Of a stretch of 64,000 bases of DNA, positions 54,907 through 62,838 are shown in pieces. Source of the DNA: Bremerella sp. JC817. GTDB lineage: Bacteria; Planctomycetota; Planctomycetia; Pirellulales; Pirellulaceae. The notes beneath the pieces are model-generated. The model was not told the DNA's origin and did no database searches. It worked only from the letters and a program-made list of their open reading frames with translations. The position numbers were made by a program, and so were the translations under genes. The stretch lies in the NCBI RefSeq assembly GCF_040718835.1, contig NZ_JBFEFG010000268.1, forward strand, positions 496,001 to 560,000, read 5' to 3'. How positions within the stretch are numbered: the stretch's first letter is position 1; each line of letters begins with the position of its first letter.

Positions 54907-55752
54907 CTACTTGCCGTTCTTTTCTTTCTTCACCTCGGCATGGTACAGCTTGCGGATCTCGTCCATGTCGACGGTTGGCTCTGGGAACTTCATGTCGAAC
55001 GACTTCAGCGCTTGCACCAGGATGCTGGCCACGACGAAATCGCGGAACCACTTCCGGTTGCCTGGAATGATGAACCACGGAGCGTTCTCGGTGCTGCACT
55101 TGCTGAGGGCATCCTCGAACGCTTTGGTATACTCGTCCCAATAAGGCCGCTCGGAATAGTCGGCGTGGCTGATCTTCCAGTTCTTCGCGGGACTCTCGAG
55201 CCGCTTCTTGAAACGGTCGAGCTGTTCTTCCGGATCGATGTGCAGATAGAACTTCAGAATGTGTGTCTGATTGGCGACCAGCAACTGTTCGAAGTTGTTG
55301 ATCTGATCGTATCGTTTCGACCAGACATCTTCTGGCACCATATTGTGGACACGTTGGACCAGGACTTCTTCGTAGTGCGAACGATTGAAGACCGCGACAT
55401 GCCCTTTTCGCGGCGTCACCTTATGCACACGCCACAGAAAGTCGTGCTCGGCCTCGACGGTCGAGGGGACTTTGAAGCTTGTCACCGTGCAACCTTGAGG
55501 GTTCATCGCCTGGAAGACGTGACGAATCGTGCCATCCTTGCCGGCGGCATCGCGTCCCTGCAAACAGACCAGTAACGAACGTTTTCGCTCGGCGTAGAGT
55601 TGATATTGCAGCTCTTGAATCTCTTCGCGCAGGTCGTCGGTTTGCTTCTCCGCCTTCTTGCGGTCGTCGCAAAGATCTTTCGCCGTCGCATCGAACTTAC
55701 TGAGATCGACTTTGCTGCCTGGCTTGACCAGGAACTGCTTGTAGTAATCCAT
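54907..55752 (-). CDS. Polyphosphate kinase 2 (PPK2 family)
   Basis: 281 residues. Walker A LQGRDAAGKDGTI (64-76) and the Walker B-like FNRSHYEEVL (122-131) are typical of PPK2, as is WKISHADYSERPYWDEYTKAFEDALSKCSTENAPWFIIPGNRKWFRD. PPK2 enzymes transfer phosphate between polyphosphate and nucleotides. The class (ADP- or AMP-phosphorylating) cannot be fixed by eye; the short single-domain form fits class I or III. No ppk1 or ppx in the window. Confidence 0.93.
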   Translation of the reverse strand: MDYYKQFLVKPGSKVDLSKFDATAKDLCDDRKKAEKQTDDLREEIQELQYQLYAERKRSLLVCLQGRDAAGKDGTIRHVFQAMNPQGCTVTSFKVPSTVEAEHDFLWRVHKVTPRKGHVAVFNRSHYEEVLVQRVHNMVPEDVWSKRYDQINNFEQLLVANQTHILKFYLHIDPEEQLDRFKKRLESPAKNWKISHADYSERPYWDEYTKAFEDALSKCSTENAPWFIIPGNRKWFRDFVVASILVQALKSFDMKFPEPTVDMDEIRKLYHAEVKKEKNGK

Positions 55753-55791
55753 TTCTCTCCCTGCGGACGTTCAGAAACTCGAAGCCTGAAC

Positions 55792-57204
55792 TTAAGTTGT
55801 ATCCGCTGGCGAGTGATTTCCCAATCCGTTTATTGCGATGACGTCATCAGCCAGTGAAGCATCGTCGGCGAAATCGACGCCGAGTGAAGCATCTGCTTCT
55901 CGCTGTAACCGCAGCCGCGCGAGGCGTTCTTCTCGGATAAAGTACCAGCCACTGAATAGCAGCGACACCAGCCCCACGACCGACAACGTCAGCGCGAAGC
56001 CAGAAAAGAACACCAGCCGCGAGATGTCACCTTTCCAAAGATCTTTGTAAAGCTGCACCCCAAAAGAACCGGTGTAGCCGAGCGAATCGATCAGGTAGAT
56101 CGCGAAGACCGAAGTACCGGTGGCCCGCGTGGCGGCGAAGATCCGATCGAACAGCACGGTATACGGCACGTAGGCCAGGTATGCCCCGAGCCCCACGAGG
56201 ATCATCCAGCTCAAACCATTGATGACCCGCGCATGCCACAGCATGGTGCTGGTTCCGATCAGCAGCGTACCGCAAATCATGATTCCAAACGTTGCGACCA
56301 GTGCATGGCGATTGTGCCGGAAGAGGCTGAGCCCGCCGAGGGTCACCGTGATCACGATCGCACTGACCACTTCAATCTGCGTGAAGATGCCTGGCACTTC
56401 CGCCAGGTTCAGCTCTTTCAAGATCTCGATCGCGTAGTTATCTCGGAAGTCGCGAAACGCGGTCAGCATCACGTAGATAAAACTGAGCAGGATCAACCCG
56501 ATCGAGAAGTGGGCGAGAAAGGTCCACTGGTCGCCGGCGGTCATGGCGGTGCGTTCCGATCGTTCGATCCGGTCTTTCTCGTCCGGTCGCGGAAGCGCAT
56601 CCAACAGCCAGGCCGAGATCACCAACGGCGGCAGAAAGATAAGCCCCACCCAGAACGGCATCCAAAACGGATCGATCTCCCAGGTTTGCAGCAGCCACTT
56701 GCCGGCGTCTTTTACCACGCCGGTGGCGAAGATATACGAGCAGCTAAGCGTCGCGACCAACAGTTCCGTGGCTCGGCGACCTTCCAGGTAGCGCATCGCC
56801 AGCCCCCAGACCATCCCCAGGGGCAAGCCATTGAAAAAGATCGCCACCACTTTCCAGTCGGTCGGCAGCAAGGCAAAACCCAATAGCGACAACTCGGCCA
56901 GGCCAATCAGCGCGACCGTCGCCACAAAGAGTTGTTCGCGCTTTAACTGCGAGCAGAACTTGATGCCGATGTACTTCGAGGCGACGTAACCGACCAACTG
57001 GCTAAGAACCAACGCGGTCTTTAGCTGGACGCCCGTTCCGGCGAAGTCGTGACCGGCATAGGTGGCCACCGCCAGCGGTTTGCGGAAACCATACATGCAG
57101 AAGTAGACCGTGAACGAAGTCACCGCCGCGAACGCGATGGTGCGGACTGTTCCGGCTCGCTCCAAGCGATCGTGGAGGCCACGGTTGCCATGCGTCCAAC
57201 TCAT
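55792..57204 (-). CDS. MFS-type transporter (DUF5690-like)
   Basis: 470 residues from the ATG at 57202-57204. About twelve membrane helices are visible, from AAVTSFTVYFCMYGFRKPLAV to FFSGFALTLSVVGLVSLLFSGWYF. FRKPLAVATYAGHDFAGTGVQLKTALVLSQLVGYVASKYIGIKF fits the DUF5690 family of MFS-related proteins. The ATG overlaps the TGA of the upstream XylR-like gene by four bases (ATGA), so the two are translationally coupled and the substrate is probably the regulator's ligand, likely a sugar. Confidence 0.82.
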   Translation of the reverse strand: MSWTHGNRGLHDRLERAGTVRTIAFAAVTSFTVYFCMYGFRKPLAVATYAGHDFAGTGVQLKTALVLSQLVGYVASKYIGIKFCSQLKREQLFVATVALIGLAELSLLGFALLPTDWKVVAIFFNGLPLGMVWGLAMRYLEGRRATELLVATLSCSYIFATGVVKDAGKWLLQTWEIDPFWMPFWVGLIFLPPLVISAWLLDALPRPDEKDRIERSERTAMTAGDQWTFLAHFSIGLILLSFIYVMLTAFRDFRDNYAIEILKELNLAEVPGIFTQIEVVSAIVITVTLGGLSLFRHNRHALVATFGIMICGTLLIGTSTMLWHARVINGLSWMILVGLGAYLAYVPYTVLFDRIFAATRATGTSVFAIYLIDSLGYTGSFGVQLYKDLWKGDISRLVFFSGFALTLSVVGLVSLLFSGWYFIREERLARLRLQREADASLGVDFADDASLADDVIAINGLGNHSPADTT

Positions 57205-58355
57205 TGAGATCGCCTGCTGCGGCGATATTCGGATGGCGCCATCGCGATCTCGCGACGAAAGGCCCGGCACATCACTTCCGGCGAATCGAATCCGCAGCGG
57301 GCCGCGATGTCGGCGATCGGCAACACCGATCGATCGAGTAGCTGCTTCGCCATGTCGAGCCGCACCATCATGATCTGCTTGCTCGGCGAAACGTCGAGAT
57401 ACCGATCGAACAGTTGCTCGAGCAGCCTTCGCGAGGTGCCGGCGTGCTCGGCCAGGTCGGTCACCTGGATCGGTCGGTGAAAGTTGTCTCGCAGAAATCG
57501 CAGGGCCGCCACCAGTCGTTCGTCCGGCAACACGGTCCAATCGGTCGATTGTTCGGAAATGACCCGCGTCGGAGAGATCGTCACCACTTCGCTGCCGTCC
57601 GCTTCGCCGTGTAGAATTCGATCGAGCAGGTGAGCTGCTTGATACCCCACACTCTGGGCGGCGTTGTCCAGCATCGAAAGCTTCGGACGGGTAATCCCAC
57701 TAGCGAGTTCATCGTACTCCCCCGCCAGCACGGCCACGGCATCGGGTACGCCCAGCCCGACGTACTTGGCAGCTTCAATCAACTGCCGCGACGTCTGTGT
57801 ATCGATCGCCAAGATCGCACAGGGCTTCGGTAGGGTGAGCAGCCAATCCCCCAACAGACGAATCTGTTCGATCCAGGGTTGCTCTGGACTCATGCCACTC
57901 GCTGCATGGATATGGCATTCGAAGCCCGCCGACTGCAAATACTGGGCATAGGCTCTGCCGAAGAGGTCGTCGTAGAAAGTCGGTCGCCAGTGCGAACCGC
58001 AGTAGGCAAAGTGGGTGTACTTCTTCTCCAGGTAATACCTCGCTGCCAGTCGACCGCTCTCTTCTTCATCGAGGGTACATCGCGCGATCACACCAGGGCC
58101 GAAGTCGTACCACGAAACGTTCACGCAGGGGATGCCAGCAGCGAGGATGTCCTGGGCGAGCTCCTCGTTGTTGACACGAGCGATCACTCCATCTCCTTGC
58201 CAACCTTTTGGAATCCGCAGTGGCTCGAACTTTCCGCGTGGCTCGAGAAAGACATTCCAGGGCTCGCCGCATTCATCGAGATACGTGCCGATCCCGCGCA
58301 CCATACCAGAGCCCCAGCCGGTCGAAGTCTCGATCAAGACAATCACGTTTTTCAT
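57201..58355 (-). CDS. XylR-type regulator: LacI-like sensor plus AraC DNA-binding domain
   Basis: 384 residues from the ATG at 58353-58355; a start 20 codons upstream is possible. Residues about 1-270 form a periplasmic-binding-protein-like sensor (VIVLIETSTGWGSGMVRGIGTYLDE...GDGVIARVNNEELAQDILAAGIPCVNVSWYDFGPG). The end is an AraC HTH pair: VAALRFLRDNFHRPIQVTDLAEHAGTSRRLLEQLFDRYLDVSPSKQIM and IADIAARCGFDSPEVMCRAFRREIAMAPSEYR. This is the XylR family order. It is upstream of and coupled to the MFS gene. The ligand is probably a sugar. Confidence 0.9.
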   Translation of the reverse strand: MKNVIVLIETSTGWGSGMVRGIGTYLDECGEPWNVFLEPRGKFEPLRIPKGWQGDGVIARVNNEELAQDILAAGIPCVNVSWYDFGPGVIARCTLDEEESGRLAARYYLEKKYTHFAYCGSHWRPTFYDDLFGRAYAQYLQSAGFECHIHAASGMSPEQPWIEQIRLLGDWLLTLPKPCAILAIDTQTSRQLIEAAKYVGLGVPDAVAVLAGEYDELASGITRPKLSMLDNAAQSVGYQAAHLLDRILHGEADGSEVVTISPTRVISEQSTDWTVLPDERLVAALRFLRDNFHRPIQVTDLAEHAGTSRRLLEQLFDRYLDVSPSKQIMMVRLDMAKQLLDRSVLPIADIAARCGFDSPEVMCRAFRREIAMAPSEYRRSRRSQ

Positions 58356-58755
58356 GGTTCGCCCCACACTTATCGGGTCTGTTTCCAACAGATTGTGGGT
58401 TGCGCAATTCGTCATCTATTTAAGCACTCCTGGGTCACAGAATCCGTAAGCATGACTGAGATCTTGAAGTTTATCGACCGGATGAATCGTCTTTTAACAG
58501 GAAGTTAACAATTCAAGGAAGATTCTGAACGTTTTGGAAAAGATGCGCGATTCATCAACGATCTTGCGCAATCATCCGTGGTGAAGGCAACCCCGGCCGC
58601 GCACAATGTGCCTCGTTATGTCCAGAGATGGACGTTTCATGGAACAGAGCGTTTTTTAACACTTCCGCACAAGTTATTTACTGCTGTAGTCACTTGCGCG
58701 CTAACGAATTCATTCGTTCGATCTTCTTTCTTCAAGGCTTTTGGGAGAACTTCAG
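58356..58755. promoter_or_regulatory. Divergent region with two copies of TTGCGCAAT
   Basis: The 400 bases between the XylR-like gene (minus) and DUF1559 module 5 (plus) contain no gene I can support. The word TTGCGCAAT, with an 8-bp palindromic core, occurs at 58400-58408 and 58564-58572. A symmetric, CG-centred word suits a LacI-like sensor/AraC hybrid regulator, and the first copy lies 45 bases before the regulator's start. The binder is inference. Confidence 0.4.
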
Positions 58756-59871
58756 ATGACCCGTCCGACACGTCGCGGATTCACGCTGGTGGAGTTGTTG
58801 GTGGTGATCGCCATTATCGGAGTGCTGATCGCGCTGCTGCTGCCGGCCGTGCAGCAAGCGCGCGAAGCGGCCCGCCGCATGCAGTGCACGAACAACCTGA
58901 AACAGATCACGCTGGCCAGCCATATCTATCACGATGTGCACCAGACCACGCCGCTCCATATGCATCGCGCCGCGCACGACTTCTCGGGCTCGAAGGGAAA
59001 CAGTGGAAACTTGTCTTGGTACTACGGTATTCTGCCGAGCGTCGAACAGTCGGCCGCGCAAGATCGCATTCCTTCGGAAACGAGCGGGGCTGGCTTTTCG
59101 TGGGATGGAGTCGTCGATGGTAGCACGCCTCTCGGTCAAATCGCCCGCATCCGCGTCGATACGTTTCTTTGTCCTAGCGAAAGTGTCGTCAACGCAGTGT
59201 CTGAGGTTCAGGGGCAACTCGGAAACTTCAGCTACGTCGCCAATGCGGGTCCGCCACGTCAGCTCAGCTTGCCTCGCGCTGGCACCAGCAGCACGTCGCG
59301 GGGTTACATTTCGCATTCGCGGATGACCGATGGAACTCCCGGTGCTGGCAATTGCCAGGGAACCTGGTTGGCCGGATCGAATCACATCGTTTCGTTCAAA
59401 GACCTGACCGATGGTCTGTCGAACACGGCGGCGTTCAGCGAATCGCTGGTGAACGATGGCAGCGGCAACCATCAAGATAAACGCCGCAATCTTTATTACA
59501 CCGGCTCGGGCATCATTCAGTCGCCTGGCTCGAACATTGCTGACGTTGTCACCAACGGCCTGGCAAACGCGAGCAACTGGCAAAGCTGGAGCCAGTACAA
59601 AGGGCTGACTTGGATCTATAGCAGTTCGTGGGAAAAGCATCTGTACAACCATGTGTTCCCACCCAATACGATCTCGATTCCTTCGTACAACACGGCCTGG
59701 TTCCAGTGCAGCGAAGCGGATGGAGCGATCACCCCTTCGTCGAACCATCCTGGCGGAGTGCAGGTATCGCTCGCCGACGGTTCGGTGCGATTCATCCCTG
59801 ATACGATCAACATCGAAACCTGGTGGGCGTTGGGCTCTTCCAGCAGTGGCGATGTCAGCGGCGAGTTCTAA
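58756..59871 (+). CDS. DUF1559 protein with pilin-like N-terminus (module 5)
   Basis: 371 residues from the ATG at 58756 ([15 protein letters not shown]), with GGGAGA upstream; a TTG five codons earlier is possible. The invariant helix and [12 protein letters not shown] are followed by the core with [40 protein letters not shown] and a C-terminal [16 protein letters not shown]. Longest of the five in the window. Extracytoplasmic, function unknown. A lipoprotein gene follows 67 bases on. Confidence 0.92.
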   Translation: MTRPTRRGFTLVELLVVIAIIGVLIALLLPAVQQAREAARRMQCTNNLKQITLASHIYHDVHQTTPLHMHRAAHDFSGSKGNSGNLSWYYGILPSVEQSAAQDRIPSETSGAGFSWDGVVDGSTPLGQIARIRVDTFLCPSESVVNAVSEVQGQLGNFSYVANAGPPRQLSLPRAGTSSTSRGYISHSRMTDGTPGAGNCQGTWLAGSNHIVSFKDLTDGLSNTAAFSESLVNDGSGNHQDKRRNLYYTGSGIIQSPGSNIADVVTNGLANASNWQSWSQYKGLTWIYSSSWEKHLYNHVFPPNTISIPSYNTAWFQCSEADGAITPSSNHPGGVQVSLADGSVRFIPDTINIETWWALGSSSSGDVSGEF

Positions 59872-59938
59872 TCGTCAGGGCAGGGGGGCGATTGCTTCCC
59901 TGCCGGTTTTCTCTTTCAACCTTGCAGGAATTGCATAC

Positions 59939-60373
59939 ATGTTTGTTTCAACCACCAGTCGTCTGCTGTTGCTGTTGTTGGTTGGCATGCCCCTGGTTGT
60001 TGGCTGCGAGTATCAAAGCTCGGCCATCCAGGACCGCATGAACGAGTTTCGCTATACGCCAGAGATGTTAGCCAACGAGATGATCGGCCGGCTCAAACAT
60101 GCTCGTTTAACGCCAGCGAAGCCGCGTGGGCCGGTCGTTGAAGCGGACCCTGGGCGTGGCGGGGATGGCGATCGCCCCGATCCAATGGCGGTCGATTCGA
60201 TTGCCGCCGACTGCGTCGCCAAGATTCAGCACATGGAATCGCTCGGCCATGGCGAAGACGTGACGTCGAAGGTCGTTAAAGCGGTCGAAGACGCGAAAGG
60301 CGTTTCGGAATCGATCCGGACCGAATTCGTCAAGCACCTTCAGCAAGCCAGCACCCACGAAATGGGTGACTAG
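59939..60373 (+). CDS. Small lipoprotein, helical, partner of DUF1559 module 5
   Basis: 144 residues from the ATG at 59939, with AGGAA upstream. Lipobox VVGC after MFVSTTSRLLLLLLVGMPL. Unlike the partners of the other four modules it has no transthyretin-like beta domain: the body is helical and charged (MNEFRYTPEMLANEMIGRLKHARL, VAKIQHMESLGHGEDVTSKVVKAVEDAKGVSESIRTEFVKHLQQA) with a Gly/Asp/Pro/Arg-rich hinge. I do not recognise the family. Convergent with the Fur-like gene, sharing CTAG. Confidence 0.75.
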   Translation: MFVSTTSRLLLLLLVGMPLVVGCEYQSSAIQDRMNEFRYTPEMLANEMIGRLKHARLTPAKPRGPVVEADPGRGGDGDRPDPMAVDSIAADCVAKIQHMESLGHGEDVTSKVVKAVEDAKGVSESIRTEFVKHLQQASTHEMGD

Positions 60374-60819
60374 GCTTTCAGGCAAGCGTTGCAGTGCCCC
60401 TTGACCAGGACTTCATCCAATTGGCCAGGGGGCTTCTGCGACTTGTCCTTCGGCACCAGGTCGATCTGAAAACCAGATAGGCAGATCACCTTACCGCAAT
60501 CGATGCACATGAAGTGTGGATGCTCTGACTTCCCTTCGGCACCTTGCGGCAACAGTTCAAAGCGGCGCACGGCATCTCCCAGATCAAGCCGTGCCACGAT
60601 GCCTGCTTCTCCCAGTTCAGTCAGCGACCGGTAAATGGTCGACTTGTCGAAACCGAACTCGGCCAGTTCGTCGGCCACTTCGGTCGGACTCAGGGGAGTC
60701 TGATGATTGGCCAGCGTTTGCACTACGGCGATTCGAGCTGCCGTGCAGCGCAGGCTAACCGACCGCAGCAGAGCCTTGGCGGCATCCATCGAGAATCCAG
60801 ATTTGCGTTTACTGGGCAT
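60370..60819 (-). CDS. Fur-family metalloregulator
   Basis: 149 residues from the ATG at 60817-60819 (MPSKRKSGFSMDAAKALLRSV). The winged helix reads LRCTAARIAVVQTLANHQTPLSPTEVADELAEFGFDKSTIYRSLTELGEAGIVARLDLGDAVRRFEL. The metal-binding core is HPHFMCIDCGK (His100, His102, Cys105, Cys108), and a second CxxC (Cys143, Cys146) lies at the C-terminus, as in Fur, Zur and PerR. Which metal it senses cannot be read from this; the two CxxC pairs are compatible with Zur. It is probably autoregulated through the operator-like promoter at 60861-60889. Confidence 0.9.
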   Translation of the reverse strand: MPSKRKSGFSMDAAKALLRSVSLRCTAARIAVVQTLANHQTPLSPTEVADELAEFGFDKSTIYRSLTELGEAGIVARLDLGDAVRRFELLPQGAEGKSEHPHFMCIDCGKVICLSGFQIDLVPKDKSQKPPGQLDEVLVKGHCNACLKA

Positions 60820-60860
60820 GCTTCGTACCAATCGGAACTGGGGAAAGATAGGGACCTTCG

Positions 60861-60889
60861 ATTCTATCGTACTTGCAATGCATTTGCAA
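60861..60889 (-). promoter_or_regulatory. Promoter of the Fur-family gene with overlapping inverted-repeat operator
   Basis: On the minus strand, -35 TTGCAA (60884-60889) and -10 TAGAAT (60861-60866) are 17 bases apart. The inverted repeat TTGCAATGCATTTGCAA (60873-60889) covers the -35 box and most of the spacer, 54 bases before the start codon. This is the usual position of an autoregulatory Fur-family box. The same region lies upstream of the divergent dehydrogenase gene, so that gene could share control. Confidence 0.65.
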
Positions 60890-61079
60890 ACGACGCGATC
60901 GAATTCGGCCCCTCAGACGGCGTTTTCTCCGGGCGCCAGGGATGGTTGTGGGAATCTTCCGAGAATAATCGCTCCGTTTGCGGGGATGACAGGCGGGAAG
61001 CAGGGGGAGGGCACTTGAGCGATCGGGCTCGGTTCGCGAGATTGAACTTTTTCGCGCAGAGACCGCCAGAGAGACAAGT

Positions 61080-62015
61080 ATGAAGGTTTCGATCGTTGGG
61101 GTAGGGAAGGTCGGCGTTACCGTTGGCTATTCGATTGTTTCGCATGGTCTGGCCAGCGAACTGGTCCTGGTCGGTCGCAATCAGCAGCGGCTGCGAGGCG
61201 AAGCCCTCGATCTGCAGCATGCCGCGGCGCTTCACCCGGGACGCATCACCGTGCGCGGCGGCGACCTGGAAGCGACCCGCAATTCGGCGGTGATTGTCCT
61301 CTCGTTGGCCGAATCGGCCGATAAAGGGGGCCATGCGATGGACCGGATCGCGTCGGCCGCACCTAATGCTCGGCTGTTCCAAGAGGTGGTGCCCCAATTG
61401 GCACGCCTTAGCCCCGACGCCATCTTGCTGGTGATGACCAACCCGGTCGACGTGCTGACCTACGCTACGCTGAAACTCTCCGGCTTCGATCCGAAACGCG
61501 TTCTGGGGACCGGTACCCTGATCGATAGCGCTCGTTTCCGTTCGCTGCTTTCCGCCCACTACGAGATCAACTCAGATGACATCCGGGCCTATGTCTTGGG
61601 CGAGCATGGCGAATCGCAGTTCCCGGTGCTTAGCGCTGTTTACGCAGGCGGATGGCACATGGGGAAAGATCCGGTCGTGAAAAACGCATTCGAACAAACA
61701 CTGACCGCCGCCCCGGAAGTGTTCGTTGCCAAGGGGTACACCAACTTCGCCGTGGCGAGTGCGGCATCGATGATTTTGCAGGCGATTCGCGACGATTCGC
61801 ATCGCACGATGCCGGTGTCGACACTGGTCGATGGCTACTACGGAATCGAAGACGTTTGCCTCTCTTTACCGGCAGTTATTGGCCGCGAAGGGGTCGCCCA
61901 GGTACTGAGCATCGCGTTGAACGCCGAAGAGCAACAACAACTTCATCGTTCCGCCAACCATCTGTTAGACGTCAATCAGAAGCTGTCGGACGTGTGGAAC
62001 AAACCTGCCGGCTAA
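61080..62015 (+). CDS. Lactate/malate dehydrogenase-like protein with atypical cofactor and substrate residues
   Basis: 311 residues. The LDH/MDH fold and catalytic dyad are clear: GVGKVG (7-12), TNPVDVLTY, GTGTLIDSARFR (Asp149, Arg152) and GEHGESQFPVLS (His176). Two regions are unusual. The residue after beta-strand 2, normally an Asp that binds the NAD ribose, is Gly in LVLVGRNQQR, followed by Arg, which suggests NADP(H). The mobile substrate loop, normally with the catalytic Arg in a (Q/R)KPGETR context, reads LAESADKGGHAMDR and lacks that Arg in place. It probably acts on a substrate other than lactate or malate. Confidence 0.82.
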   Translation: MKVSIVGVGKVGVTVGYSIVSHGLASELVLVGRNQQRLRGEALDLQHAAALHPGRITVRGGDLEATRNSAVIVLSLAESADKGGHAMDRIASAAPNARLFQEVVPQLARLSPDAILLVMTNPVDVLTYATLKLSGFDPKRVLGTGTLIDSARFRSLLSAHYEINSDDIRAYVLGEHGESQFPVLSAVYAGGWHMGKDPVVKNAFEQTLTAAPEVFVAKGYTNFAVASAASMILQAIRDDSHRTMPVSTLVDGYYGIEDVCLSLPAVIGREGVAQVLSIALNAEEQQQLHRSANHLLDVNQKLSDVWNKPAG

Positions 62016-62201
62016 TCGCTACAAGCGTTACCGTCGGAACGGCGACGTCCGGTCGAACTTCTCTCGAAAAATGAAAACTCGACGCTTCTTATCCATTTTC
62101 GAGATAGGTTTAACCTTGAATTGATGTCGCAATGCTTGAACCGTGTCTCTTCGTTCAAGCTGACGCTCCCCCCTTGTTCCTCTTCCGACGGAGAATTCAT
62201 C

Positions 62202-62495
62202 GTGTACACGACCAATGAAGAAGCGTTCAATTATCTGTACGATCGGATGGGCATCCTCTGCGTACAAGTGATGGTAAGCGCGGTCCGCGCGTATGGAGCC
62301 GACACCGGCAGCGTTCAAGTATTGACGCTTCTCAACGGTGGCGACGACTCTATCAGCAACCGAGACCAAAAGGCTCTCGTCGCCGCCATGCGCTACGTGG
62401 AAGACAATCTCCCAGAATGGCAAGAAGAACGAATCATCTGTCTTCCTGATGGCCAACAACTGACGATCGACCCAGCACTGGTTCCTGACGATTAA
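62202..62495 (+). CDS. Small acidic protein of unknown function
   Basis: 97 residues from a GTG at 62202 with GGAG eight bases upstream (62190-62193). The sequence VYTTNEEAFNYLYDRMGILCVQVMVSAVRAYGADTGSVQVLTLLNGGDDSISNRDQKALVAAMRYVEDNLPEWQEERIICLPDGQQLTIDPALVPDD has a helical N-terminal half, an acidic C-terminus and one Cys. I know no family for it. It lies between two dehydrogenase genes on the same strand and is followed by a strong hairpin at 62652-62690. Confidence 0.6.
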   Translation: MYTTNEEAFNYLYDRMGILCVQVMVSAVRAYGADTGSVQVLTLLNGGDDSISNRDQKALVAAMRYVEDNLPEWQEERIICLPDGQQLTIDPALVPDD

Positions 62496-62651
62496 TCCCT
62501 CAGCCAGCCTTCGACGATCTTCTCCATAAGCTTGCCACACAAAGCACCAACAACCATCCAGAGACGATCGCTCCGCTCGCCACCGCCCAGGGACGAGGAA
62601 TCCAGCTCGAAGCGCCGCCAATTACGTCCGCTTCGATAAGAAGTTAGAGCC

Positions 62652-62690
62652 CCAACGGGGCGACGTGGAACCAACATGTCGCCCCGTTGG
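62652..62690 (+). terminator. Strong GC-rich hairpin in the 343-base gap 62496-62838
   Basis: Perfect 13-bp stem CCAACGGGGCGAC/GTCGCCCCGTTGG with a 13-base loop, followed on the plus strand by CGTTTCTTG. It is the likely terminator for the small gene at 62202, although 157 bases after its stop. I see no gene in the rest of the gap; two minus-strand frames (62492-62824 and a hydrophobic one near 62500-62640) lack starts or ribosome sites. Confidence 0.6.
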
Positions 62691-62838
62691 CGTTTCTTGA
62701 CCATCGATCGTCTCGCTTCGATCGATTCTTGGTCGCGCAGAAATTGTGTTGACTCTGCCTTGCCTGTTTGGCATAACCTCAAGCTCCTGCCTGATCCCTC
62801 CCTTCTTCCATCCTCAACACCCACACACGAGGCTCTCC

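Noticed and set aside
58578..59123. 181-codon frame overlapping DUF1559 module 5
   Set aside because: It reads through the DUF1559 coding start in a shifted frame; the residues are a shadow of the conserved head.
62492..62824. 110-codon minus-strand frame, and a shorter hydrophobic frame inside it
   Set aside because: It spans the strong hairpin at 62652-62690, has no ribosome site and no recognisable motif, although its end overlaps the stop of the upstream gene.
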